Positions 15,001 through 27,563 of a stretch of 64,000 bases of DNA are shown piece by piece; the stretch's first letter is position 1, and every line of letters begins with the position of its first letter. The stretch spans positions 12,178,002-12,242,001 of the forward strand of contig CM041197.1 of assembly GCA_023078555.1 (NCBI GenBank). Direction: 5' to 3'. The notes beneath the pieces were generated by a model. It did not search any database. It was not told where the DNA came from and saw nothing but the letters and a program-made list of their open reading frames with translations. Origin of the DNA: Ulva prolifera (Eukaryota > Chlorophyta > Ulvophyceae > Ulvales > Ulvaceae). Both the position numbers and the translations under genes were made by a program.

Positions 15001-17400
15001 GTAATCTGGATGCGGAAAAACGATCGAATCATCAAAATCTGAGCATGCAGTGCTGTTCGGAACATGTATAAATGCTAGAAGAGACCAGCTCTTCGTTTCC
15101 ATGACAGAGTATGAGGCTACGGAGCATGCGTGTGCTGCTGAGGTGCACGTGGGCACTGTAATTTGGATGCGGAAAACGATCGAATCATTAAAATCTGAGG
15201 AGCAGTGCTGTTCGGAACATGCATAAATGCTAGAATACACCATTTCCGTCGTTCTGTGACAGATGTATGAGGTACGGAGCATGCGTGTGCTGCTGAGGTG
15301 CACCTGTGGGCACTGTAATTTGGATGCGGAAATCGATCGAATCATCAAAATCTGAGGATGCAGTGCTGTTCGGAACATGCATAAATGCTAGAATACACCA
15401 TTTCCGTCGTTCTGTGACAGAGTATGAGGCTACGGAGCATGCGTGTGCTGCTGAGGTGCACCTGTGGGCACTGTAATTGGATGCGGAAAACGATCGAATC
15501 ATCAAAATCTGAGGATGCAGTGCTGTTCGGAACATGCATTAATGCTAGAATACTCCAGCTCCGTCGTTTCCATGACAGATGTATGAGGCTAAGGTGCGTG
15601 CGCGTCCTGATGAGGTGCACTTGTGCTGCTGAGGTGCACCTGTGGGCACTGTAATTTGGGTGCGAGGAAAACGATCGAATCATTAAAATCTGAGGATGCA
15701 GTGCTGTTCGGAACATGCATAAATGCTAGAATACACCATTTTCGTCGTTTCTGTGACAGATGTATGAGGCTACGGAGCATGCGTGTGCTGCTGAGGTGCA
15801 CCTGTGGGCACTGTAATTGGGTGCGGAAAACGATCGAATCATTAAAATCTGAGGATGCAGTGCTGTTCGGAACATGCATAAATGCTAGAATACACCATTT
15901 CCGTCGTTTCTGTGACAGATGTATGAGGCTACGGAGCATGCGTGTGCTGCTGAGGTGCACCTGTGGGCACTGTAATTTGGATGCGGAAATCGATCGAATC
16001 ATCAAAATCTGAGGATGCAGTGCTGTTCGGAACATGCATAAATGCTAGAATACACCATTTCCGTCGTTCTGTGACAGATGTATGAGGCTACGGAGCATGC
16101 GTGTGCTGCTGAGGTGCACTAGTGCTGCTGAGGTGCACCTGTGGGCACTGTAATCTGGATGCGGAAAACGATCGAATCATCAAAATCTGAGCATGCAGTG
16201 ATGTTCGGAACATGTATAAATGCTAGAAGAGACCAGCTCCTTCGTTTCCATGACAGATGTATGAGGCTACGGAGCATGCGTGGTGCTGCTGAGGTGCACC
16301 TGTGGGCACTGTAATTGGATGCGGAAAACGATCGAATCATCAAAATCTGAGGATGCAGTGCTGTTCGGAACATGCATTAATGCTAGAATACTCCAGCTCC
16401 GTCGTTCCAGACAGATGTAAGAGGCTAAGGTGCGTGCGCGTCCTGATGAGGTGCACTTGTGCTGCTGAGGTGCACCTGTGGGCACTTTAATTTGGGTGCG
16501 GAAAACGATCGAATCATTAAAATCTGAGGATGCAGTGCTGTTCGGAACATGCATAAATGCTAGAATACACCATTTCCGTCGTTTCTGTGACAGATGTATG
16601 AGGCTACGGAGCATGCGTGTGCTGCTGAGGTGCACCTGTGGGCACTGTAATTTGGATGCGGAAATCGATCGAATCATCAAAATCTGAGGATGCAGTGCTG
16701 TTCGGAACATGCATAAATGCTAGAATACACCATTTCCGTCGTTTCTGTGACAGATGTATGAGGCTACGGAGCATGGTGTGCTGCTGAGGTGCACCTGTGG
16801 GCACTGTAATTTGGATGCGGAAAACGATCGAATCATCAAAATCTGAGGATGCAGTGCTGTTCGGAACATGCATTAATGCTAGAATACTCCAGCTCCGTCG
16901 TTTCCATGACAGATGTATGAGGCTACGGAGCATGCGTGTGCTGCTGAGGTGCACCTGTGGGCACTGTAATTGGATACGGAAAACGATCGAATCATCAAAA
17001 TCTGAGCATGCGGTGCTGTTCGGAACATGCATAAATGCTAGAATACACCATTTCCGTCGTTTCTGTGACAGATGTATGAGGCTACGGAGCATGCGTGTGC
17101 TGCTGAGGTGCACCTGTGGGCACTGTAATTGGATGCGGAAAACGATCGAATCATCAAAATCTGAGGATGCAGTGCTGTTCGGAACATGCAGTAATGCTAG
17201 AATACTCCAGCTCCGTCGTTTCCATGACAGATGTAAGAGGCTAAGGTGAGTGCGCGTCCTGATGAGGTGCACTAGTGCTGCTGAGGTGCACCTGTGGGCA
17301 CTGTAATCTGGATGCGGAAAAACGATCGAATCATCAAAATCTGAGCATGCAGTGCTGTTCGGAACATGTATAAATGCTAGAAGAGACCAGCTCTTCGTTT
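1..17400 (+). repeat. 160/179-bp satellite array, distal domain I
   Basis: Head-to-tail monomers of about 160 bp, mixed with a longer ~179-bp form, all in one orientation. Each monomer carries the landmarks GCGGAAAACGATCGAATC, TGCTGTTCGGAACATGCA, TCCGTCGTTTC, GACAGATGTATGAGGCTA and GAGGTGCACCTGTGGGCAC. This stretch has its own variants: ATCATTAAAATCTGAGG, GGAAATCGATCGAATC, GGATACGGAAAACG and GAGCATGCGTTGCTG. I do not see these after about 17.4 kb. Single-base deletions and insertions occur several times per monomer, most densely in the first 14 kb, while substitutions are few. That pattern fits uncorrected long-read error better than natural decay. The boundary at about 17.4 kb is approximate. 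No gene is supported here: the short open frames are the same monomer translated repeatedly. Confidence 0.95.
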
Positions 17401-20400
17401 CCATGACAGATGTATGAGGCTACGGAGCATGCGTGTGCTGCTGAGGTGCACCTGTGGGCACTGTAATTTGGATGCGGAAAACGATCGAATCATCAAATCT
17501 GAGGATGCAGTGCTGGTTCGGAACATGCAGTAATGCTAGAATACTCCAGCTCCGTCGTTTCCATGACAGATGTAAGAGGCTAAGGTGCGTGCGCGTCCTG
17601 ATGAGGTGCACTAGTGCTGCTAGGTGCACCTGTGGGCACTGTAATCTGGATGCGGAAAACCGGATCGAATCATCAAAATCTGAGCATGCAGTGCTGTTCG
17701 GAACATGTATAAATGCTAGAAGAGACCAGCTCCTTCGTTTCCATGACAGATGTATGAGGCTACGGAGCATGCGTGTGCTGCTGAGGTGCACCTGTGGGCA
17801 CTGTAATTTGGATGCGGAAACGATCGAATCATCAACAATCTGAGCATGCGGTGCTGTTCGGAACATGCATAAATGCCTAGAATACACCATTTCCGTCGTT
17901 TCTGTGACAGATGTATGAGGCTACGGAGCATGCGTGTGCTGCTGAGGTGCACCTGTGGGCACTGTAAGTTGGATGCGGAAAACGATCGAATCATCAAAAT
18001 CTGAGGATGCAGTGCTGTTCGGAACATTGCAGTAATGCTAGAATACTCCAGCTCCGTCGTTTCCATGACAGATGTTAAGAGGCTAAGGTGCGTGCGCGGT
18101 CCTGATGAGGTGCACTAGTGCTGCTGAGGTGCCACCTGTGGGCACTGTAATCTGGATGCGGAAACGATCGAATCATCAAAATCTGAGCATGCAGTGCTGT
18201 TCGGAACATGTATAAATGCTAGAAGAGACCAGCTCCTTCGTTTCCATGACAGATGTATGAGGCTACGGAGCATGCGTGTGCTGCTGAGGTGCACCTGTGG
18301 GCACTGTAATTTGGGATGCGGAAAACGATCGAATCATCAAAATCTGAGCATGCGGTGCTGTTCGGAACATGCATAAATGCTAGAATACACCATTTCCGTC
18401 GTTTCTGTGACAGATGTATGAGGCTACGGAGCATGCGTGTGCTGCTGAGGTGCACCTGTGGGCACTGTAAGTTGGATGCGGAAAACGATCGAATCATCAA
18501 AATCTGAGGATGCAGTGCTGTTCGGAACATGCAGTAATGCTAGAATACTCCAGCTCCGTCGTTTCCATGACAGATGTAAGAGGCTAAGGGGCGTGCGCGT
18601 CTTCTGATGAGGTGCACTAGTGCTGCTGAGGTGGCACCTGTGGGCACTGTAATCTGGATGCGGAAAACGATCGAATCATCAAAAATCTGAGCATGCCAGT
18701 GCTGTTCGGAACTGATAAATGCTAGAAATACCAGCTCACTTCGTTTCCATGACAGATGTATGAGGCTACGGAGCATGCGTTGGCTGCTGAGGTGCACCTG
18801 TGGGCACTGTATTTGGATGCGGAAAACGATCGAATCCATCAAAATCTGAGGATGCAGTGCTGTTCGGAACATGCAGTAATGCTAGAATACTCCAGCTCCG
18901 TCGTTTCCATGACAGATGTACAGAGGGTAAGGTGCGGTGCGCGTCCTGATGAGGTGCACTAGTGCTGCTGAGGTGCACCTGTGGGCACTGTAATCTGGAT
19001 GCGGAAAACGATCGAATCATCAAAATCTGAGCATGCAGTGCTGTTCGGAACATGTATAAATGCTAGAAGAGACCAGCTCCTTCGTTTCCATGACCAGATG
19101 TTATGAGAGGCTACGGAGCATGCGGTGTGCTGCTGAGGTGGCACCTGTGGGCACTGTAATTTGGGTGCGGAAAACGATCGAATCATCAAAATCTGAGCAT
19201 GCAGTGCTGTTCGGAACATGCATAAATGCTAGAATACGACCATTTCCGTCGTTTCTGTGACAGATGTATGAGGCTACGGAGCATGCGTGTGCTGCTGAGG
19301 TGCACCTGTGGGCACTGTAATTTGGATGCGGAAAACGATCGGAATCATCAAAATCTGAGCATGCGGTGCTGTTCGGAACATGCATAAATGCTAGAATACA
19401 CCATTTCCCGTCGTTTCTGTGACAGATGTATGAGGCTACGGAGCATGCGTGTGCTGCTGAGGTGCACCTGTGGGCACTGTAATTTGGATGCGGAAAACGA
19501 TCGAATCATCAAAATCTGAGGATGCAGTGCTGTTCGGAACATGCATTAATGCTAGAATACTCCAGCTCCGTCGTTTCCATGACAGATGTAAGAGGCTAAG
19601 GTGCTGTGCGCGTCCTGCTGAGGTGCACTTGTGCTGCTGAGGTGCACCTGTGGGCACTGTAATTTGGGTGCGGAAAACGATCGAATCATCAAAATCTGAG
19701 CATGCAGTGCTGTTCGGAACATGCATAAATGCTAGAATACACCATTTCCGTCGTTTCTGTGACAGATGTATGAGGCTACGGAGCATGCGTGTGCTGCTGA
19801 GGTGCACCTGTGGGCACTGTAATTTGGATGCGGAAAACGATCGAATCATCAAAATCTGAGCATGCAGTGCTGTTCGGAACATGTATAAATGCTAGAAGAG
19901 ACCAGCTCCTTCGTTTCCATGACAGATGTATGAGGCTACGGAGCATGCGTGTGCTGCTGAGGTGCACCTGTGGGCACTGTAATTTGGATGCGGAAAACGA
20001 TCGAATCATCAAATCTGAGCATGCGGTGCTGTTCGGAACATGCATAAATGCTAGAATACACCATTTCCGTCGTTTCTGTGACAGATGTATGAGGCTACGG
20101 AGCATGCGTGTGCTGCTGAGGTGCACCTGTGGGCACTGTAAGTTGGATGCGGAAAAACGATCGAATCATCAAAATCTGAGGATGCAGTGCTGTTCGGAAC
20201 ATGCAGTAATGCTAGACTACTCCAGCTCCGTCGTTTCCATGACAGATGTAAGAGGCTAAGGTGCGTGCGCGTCCTGATGAGGTGCACTAGTGCTGCTGAG
20301 GTGCACCTGTGGGCACTGTAATCTGGATGCGGAAAACGATCGAATCATCAAAATCTGAGCATGCAGTGCTGTTCGGAACATGTATAAATGCATAGACGAG

Positions 20401-23273
20401 ACCAGCTCCTTCGTTTCCATGACAGATGTATGAGGCTACGGAGCATGCGTGTGCTGCTGAGGTGCACCTGTGGGCACTGTAATTGGATGCGGAGGAAAAC
20501 GATCGAATCATCAAAATCTGAGCATGCGGTGCTGTTCGGAACATGCATAAATGCTAGAATACACCATTTCCGTCGTTTTCTGTGACAGATGTATGAGGCT
20601 ACGGAGCATGCGTGTGCTGCTGAGGTGCACCTGTGGGCACTGTAAGTTGGATGCGGAAAACGATCGAATCATCAAACTCTGAGGATGCAGTGCTGTTCGG
20701 AACATGCAGTAATGCTAGAATACTCCAGCTCCGTCGTTTCCATGACAGATGTAAGAGGCTAAGGTGCGTGCGCGTCCTGATGAGGTGCACTAGTGCTGCT
20801 GAGGTGCACCTGTGGGCACTGTAATCTGGATGCGGAAAACGATCGAATCATCAAAATCTGAGCATGCAGTGCTGTTCGGAACATGTATAAATGCTAGAAG
20901 AGACCAGCTCCTTCGTTTCCATGACAGATGTATGAGGCTACGGAGCATGCGTGTGCTGCTGAGGTGCACCTGTGGGCACTGTAATTTGGGTGCGGAAAAC
21001 GATCGAATCATCAAAATCTGAGCATGCGGTGCTGTTCGGAACATGCATAAATGCTAGAATACACCATTTCCGTCGTTTCTGTGACAGATGTATGAGGCTA
21101 CGGAGCATGCGTGTGCTGCTGAGGTGCACCTGTGGGCACTGTAATTTGGATGCGGAAAACGATCGAATCATCAAAATCTGAGGATGCAGTGCTGTTCGGA
21201 ACATGCAGTAATGCTAGAATACTCCAGCTCCGTCGTTTCCATGACAGATGTAAGAGGCTAAGGTGCGTGCGCGTCCTGATGAGGTGCACTAGTGCTGCTG
21301 AGGTGCACCTGTGGGCACTGTAATCTGATGCGGAAAACGATCGAATCATCAAAATCTGAGCATGCAGTGCTGTTCGGAACATGTATAAATGCTAGAAGAG
21401 ACCAGCTCCTTCGGTTTCCATGACAGATGTATGAGGCTACGGAGCATGCGTGTGCTGCTGAGGTGCACCTGTGGGCACTGTAATTTGGATGCGGAAAACG
21501 ATCGAATCATCAAAATCTGAGCATGCGGTTGCTGTTCGGAACATGCATAAATGCTAGAATACACCATTTCCGTCGTTTCTGTGACAGATGTATGAGGCTA
21601 CGGAGCATGCGTGTGCTGCTGAGGTGCACCTGTGGGCACTGTAATTTGGATGCGGAGGAAAACGATCGAATCATCAAAATCTGAGGATGCAGTGCTGTTC
21701 GGAACATGCAGTAATGCTAGAATACTCCAGCTCCGTCGTTTCCATGACAGATGTAAGAGGCTAAGGTGCGTGCGCGTCCTGATGAGGTGCACTAGTGCTG
21801 CTGAGGTGCACCTGTGGGCACTGTAATCTGGATGCGGAAAACGATCGAATCATCAAAATCTGAGCATGCAGTGCTGTTCGGAACATGTATAAATGCTAGA
21901 AGAGACCAGCTCCTTCGTTTCCATGACAGATGTATGAGGCTACGGAGCATGCGTGTGCTGCTGAGGTGCACCTGTGGGCACTGTAATTTGGGTGCGGAAA
22001 ACGATCGAATCATCAAAATCTGAGCATGCAGTGCTGTTCGGAACATGCATAAATGCTAAAATACACCATTTCCGTCGTTTCTGTGACAGATGTATGAGGC
22101 TACGGAGCATGCGTGTGCTGCTGAGGTGCACCTGTGGGCACTGTAATTTGGATGCGGAAAACGATGGAATCATCAAAATCTGAGCATGCGGTGCTGTTCG
22201 GAACATGCATAAATGCTAGAATACACCATTTCCGTCGTTTCTGTGACAGATGTATGAGGCTACGGAGCATGCGTGTGTGCTGCTGAGGTGCACCTGTGGG
22301 CACTGTAATTTGGATGCGGAAAACGATCGAATCATCAAAATCTGAGGATGCAGTGCTGTTCGGAACATGCATTAATGCTAGAATACTCCAGCTCCGTCGT
22401 TTCCATGACAGATGTAAGAGGCTAAGGTGCGTGCGCGTCCTGCTGAGGTGCACTTGTGCTGCTGAGGTGCACCTGTGGGCACTGTAATTTGGGTGCGGAA
22501 AACGATCGAATCATCAAAATCTGAGCATGCAGTGCTGTTCGGAACATGCATAAATGCTAGAATACACCATTTCCGTCGTTTCTGTGACAGATGTATGAGG
22601 CTACGGAGCATGCGTGTGCTGCTGAGGTGCACCTGTGGGCACTGTAATTTGGATGCGGAAAACGATCGAATCATCAAAATCTGAGCATGCAGTGCTGTTC
22701 GGAACATGTATAAATGCTAGAAGAGACCAGCTCCTTCGTTTCCATGACAGATGTATGAGGCTACGGAGCATGCGTGTGCTGCTGAGGTGCACCTGTGGCA
22801 CTGTAATTTGGATGCGGAAAACGATCGAATCATCAAAGTCTGAGCATGCGGTGCTGTTCGGAACATGCATAAATGCTAGAATACACCATTTCCGTCGTTT
22901 CTGTGACAGATGTATGAGGCTACGGAGCATGCGTGTGCTGCTGAGGTGCACCTGTGGGCACTGTAAGTTGGATGCGGAAAACGATCGAATCATCAAAATC
23001 TGAGGATGCAGTGCTGTTCGGAACATGTATAAATGCTAGAAGAGACCAGCTCCTTCGTTTCCATGACAGATGTATGAGGCTACGGAGCATGCGTGTGCTG
23101 CTGAGGTGCACCTGTGGGCACTGTAATTTGGATGCGGAAAACGATCGAATCATCAAAATCTGAGCATGCGGTGCTGTTCGGAACATGCATAAATGCTAGA
23201 AGAGACCAGCTCCTTCGTTTCCATGACAGATGTATGAGGCTACGGAGCATGCGTGTGCTGCTGAGGTGCACCT

Positions 23274-23433
23274 GTGGGCACTGTAATCTGGATGCGGAAA
23301 ACGATCGAATCATCAAAATCTGAGCATGCAGTGCTGTTCGGAACATGTATAAATGCTAGAAGAGACCAGCTCCTTCGTTTCCATGACAGATGTATGAGGC
23401 TACGGAGCATGCGTGTGCTGCTGAGGTGCACCT
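23274..23433 (+). repeat. Representative 160-bp monomer
   Basis: A clean example of the basic unit, numbered from GTGGGCACTGTAAT. In order it contains GGATGCGGAAAACGATCG, an AATCATCAAAATCTGAG stretch, the TGCTGTTCGGAACATG core, a variable middle, GACAGATGTATGAGGC, CTACGGAGCATGCGTG and TGCTGCTGAGGTGCACCT. The variable middle is either AGAAGAGACCAGCTCCTTCG (as here) or AGAATACACCATTTCCGTCG. These two middles define the main 160-bp subtypes. Since 160 is not a multiple of three, the reading frame changes from unit to unit and frames close after one unit, so it is not a protein repeat. Perfect palindromes AGGTGCACCT, CGATCG and GCATGC occur in the unit. Confidence 0.95.
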
Positions 23434-24091
23434 GTGGGCACTGTAATTTGGATGCGGAAAACGATCGAATCATCAAAATCTGAGGATGCGGTGCTGTTCG
23501 GAACATGCATAAATGCTAGAATACACCATTTCCGTCGTTTCTGTGACAGATGTATGAGGCTACGGAGCATGCGTGTGCTGCTGAGGTGCACCTGTGGGCA
23601 CTGTAATTTGGATGCGGAAAACGATCGAATCATCAAAATCTGAGGATGCAGTGCTGTTCGGAACATGCAGTAATGCTAGAATACTCCAGCTCCGTCGTTT
23701 CCATGACAGATGTAAGAGGCTAAGGTGCGTGCGCGTCCTGATGAGGTGCACTAGTGCTGCTGAGGTGCACCTGTGGGCACTGTAATCTGGATGCGGAAAC
23801 GATCGAATCATCAAAATCTGAGCATGCAGTGCTGTTCGGAACATGTATAAATGCTAGAAGAGACCAGCTCCTTCGTTTCCATGACAGATGTATGAGGCTA
23901 CGGAGCATGCGTGTGCTGCTGAGGTGCACCTGTGGGCACTGTAATTTGGGTGCGGAAAACGATCGAATCATCAAAATCTGAGCATGCGGTGCTGTTCGGA
24001 ACATGCATAAATGCTAGAATACACCATTTCCGTCGTTTCTGTGACAGATGTATGAGGCTACGGAGCATGCGTGTGCTGCTGAGGTGCACCT

Positions 24092-24270
24092 GTGGGCACT
24101 GTAATTTGGATGCGGAAAACGATCGAATCATCAAAATCTGAGGATGCAGTGCTGTTCGGAACATGCAGTAATGCTAGAATACTCCAGCTCCGTCGTTTCC
24201 ATGACAGATGTAAGAGGCTAAGGTGCGTGCGCGTCCTGATGAGGTGCACTAGTGCTGCTGAGGTGCACCT
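24092..24270 (+). repeat. Representative 179-bp long monomer
   Basis: A clean example of the long variant. It shares the first two thirds with the 160-bp form, but its middle reads AGAATACTCCAGCTCCGTCG and its last third reads GTAAGAGGCTAAGGTGCGTG and then CGCGTCCTGATGAGGTGCAC before the usual GCTGCTGAGGTGCACC. The extra 19 bp are best explained as a tandem duplication of the CTGCTGAGGTGCAC segment. In a sister subtype the two copies read CTGCTGAGGTGCACTTGTG and CTGCTGAGGTGCACCTGTG, 18 of 19 identical (for example around 24896-24933). Long monomers recur every few units and help define the higher-order pattern. Confidence 0.93.
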
Positions 24271-27200
24271 GTGGGCACTGTAATCTGGATGCGGAAAACG
24301 ATCGAATCATCAAAATCTGAGCATGCAGTGCTGTTCGGAACATGTATAAATGCTAGAAGAGACCAGCTCCTTCGTTTCCATGACAGATGTATGAGGCTAC
24401 GGAGCATGCGTGTGCTGCTGAGGTGCACCTGTGGGCACTGTAATTTGGGTGCGGAAAACGATCGAATCATCAAAATCTGAGCATGCAGTGCTGTTCGGAA
24501 CATGCATAAATGCTAAAATACACCATTTCCGTCGTTTCTGTGACAGATGTATGAGGCTACGGAGCATGCGTGTGCTGCTGAGGTGCACCTGTGGGCACTG
24601 TAATTTGGATGCGGAAAACGATGGAATCATCAAAATCTGAGCATGCGGTGCTGTTCGGAACATGCATAAATGCTAGAATACACCATTTCCGTCGTTTCTG
24701 TGACAGATGTATGAGGCTACGGAGCATGCGTGTGCTGCTGAGGTGCACCTGTGGGCACTGTAATTTGGATGCGGAAAACGATCGAATCATCAAAATCTGA
24801 GGATGCAGTGCTGTTCGGAACATGCATTAATGCTAGAATACTCCAGCTCCGTCGTTTCCATGACAGATGTAAGAGGCTAAGGTGCGTGCGCGTCCTGCTG
24901 AGGTGCACTTGTGCTGCTGAGGTGCACCTGTGGGCACTGTAATTTGGGTGCGGAAAACGATCGAATCATCAAAATCTGAGCATGCAGTGCTGTTCGGAAC
25001 ATGCATAAATGCTAGAATACACCATTTCCGTCGTTTCTGTGACAGATGTATGAGGCTACGGAGCATGCGTGTGCTGCTGAGGTGCACCTGTGGGCACTGT
25101 AATTTGGATGCGGAAAACGATCGAATCATCAAAATCTGAGCATGCAGTGCTGTTCGGAACATGTATAAATGCTAGAAGAGACCAGCTCCTTCGTTTCCAT
25201 GACAGATGTATGAGGCTACGGAGCATGCGTGTGCTGCTGAGGTGCACCTGTGGGCACTGTAATTTGGATGCGGAAAACGATCGAATCATCAAAGTCTGAG
25301 GCATGCGGTGCTGTTCGGAACATGCATAAATGCTAGAATACACCATTTCCGTCGTTTCTGTGACAGATGTATGAGGCTACGGAGCATGCGTGTGCTGCTG
25401 AGGTGCACCTGTGGGCACTGTAAGTTGGATGCGGAAAACGATCGAATCATCAAATCTGAGGATGCAGTGCTGTTCGGAACATGTATAAATGCTAGAAGAG
25501 ACCAGCTCCTTCGTTTCCATGACAGATGTATGAGGCTACGGAGCATGCGTGTGCTGCTGAGGTGCACCTGTGGGCACTGTAATTTGGATGCGGAAAACGA
25601 TCGAATCATCAAAATCTGAGCATGCGGTGCTGTTCGGAACATGCATAAATGCTAGAAGAGACCAGCTCCTTCGTTTCCATGACAGATGTATGAGGCTACG
25701 GAGCATGCGTGTGCTGCTGAGGTGCACCTGTGGGCACTGTAATCTGGATGCGGAAAACGATCGAATCATCAAAATCTGAGCATGCAGTGCTGTTCGGAAC
25801 ATGTATAAATGCTAGAAGAGACCAGCTCCTTCGTTTCCATGACAGATGTATGAGGCTACGGAGCATGCGTGTGCTGCTGAGGTGCACCTGTGGGCACTGT
25901 AATTTGGATGCGGAAAACGATCGAATCATCAAAATCTGAGCATGCGGTGCTGTTCGGAACATGCATAAATGCTAGAATACACCATTTCCGTCGTTTCTGT
26001 GACAGATGTATGAGGCTACGGAGCATGCGTGTGCTGCTGAGGTGCACCTGTGGGCACTGTAATTTGGATGCGGAAAACGATCGAATCATCAAAATCTGAG
26101 GATGCAGTGCTGTTCGGAACATGCAGTAATGCTAGAATACTCCAGCTCCGTCGTTTCCATGACAGATGTATGAGGCTAAGGTGCGTGCGCGTCCTGCTGA
26201 GGTGCACTTGTGCTGCTGAGGTGCACCTGTGGGCACTGTAATTTGGGTGCGGAAAACGATCGAATCATCAAAATCTGAGCATGCAGTGCTGTTCGGAACA
26301 TGCATAAATGCTAGAATACACCATTTCCGTCGTTTCTGTGACAGATGTATGAGGCTACGGAGCATGCGTGTGCTGCTGAGGTGCACCTGTGGGCACTGTA
26401 ATTTGGATGCGGAAAACGATCGAATCATCAAAATCTGAGGATGCAGTGCTGTTCGGAACATGCAGTAATGCTAGAATAATCCAGCTCCGTCGTTTCCATG
26501 ACAGATGTATGAGGCTAAGGTGCGTGCGCGTCTGCTGAGGTGCACTTGTGCTGCTGAGGTGCACCTGTGGCACTGTAATTTGGGTGCGGAAAACGATCGA
26601 ATCATCAAAATCTGAGCATGCAGTGCTGTTCGGAACATGCATAAATGCTAGAATACACCATTTCCGTCGTTTCTGTGACAGATGTATGAGGCTACGGAGC
26701 ATGCGTGTGCTGCTGAGGTGCACCTGTGGGCACTGTAATTTGGATGCGGAAAACGATCGAATCATCAAAATCTGAGCATGCAGTGCTGTTCGGAACATGC
26801 ATAAATGCTAGAATACACCATTTCCGTCGTTTCTGTGACAGATGTATGAGGCTACGGAGCATGCGTGTGCTGCTGAGGTGCACCTGTGGGCACTGTAATT
26901 TGGATGCGGAAAACGATCGAATCATCAAAATCTGAGCATGCAGTGCTGTTCGGAACATGCAGTAATGCTAGAATACTCCAGCTCCGTCGTTTCCATGACA
27001 GATGTAAGAGGCTAAGGTGCGTGCGCGTCCTGATGAGGTGCACTAGTGCTGCTGAGGTGCACCTGTGGGCACTGTAATCTGGATGCGGAAAACGATCGAA
27101 TCATCAAAATCTGAGCATGCAGTGCTGTTCGGAACATGTATAAATGCTAGAAGAGACCAGCTCCTTCGTTTCCATGACAGATGTATGAGGCTACGGAGCA

Positions 27201-27563
27201 TGCGTGTGCTGCTGAGGTGCACCTGTGGGCACTGTAATTTGGGTGCGGAAAACGATCGAATCATCAAAATCTGAGCATGCAGTGCTGTTCGGAACATGCA
27301 TAAATGCTAGAATACACCATTTCCGTCGTTTCTGTGACAGATGTATGAGGCTACGGAGCATGCGTGTGCTGCTGAGGTGCACCTGTGGGCACTGTAATTT
27401 GGATGCGGAAAACGATCGAATCATCAAAATCTGAGCATGCAGTGCTGTTCGGAACATGCAGTAATGCTAGAATACTCCAGCTCCGTCGTTTCCATGACAG
27501 ATGTAAGAGGCTAAGGTGCGTGCGCGTCCTGATGAGGTGCACTAGTGCTGCTGAGGTGCACCT

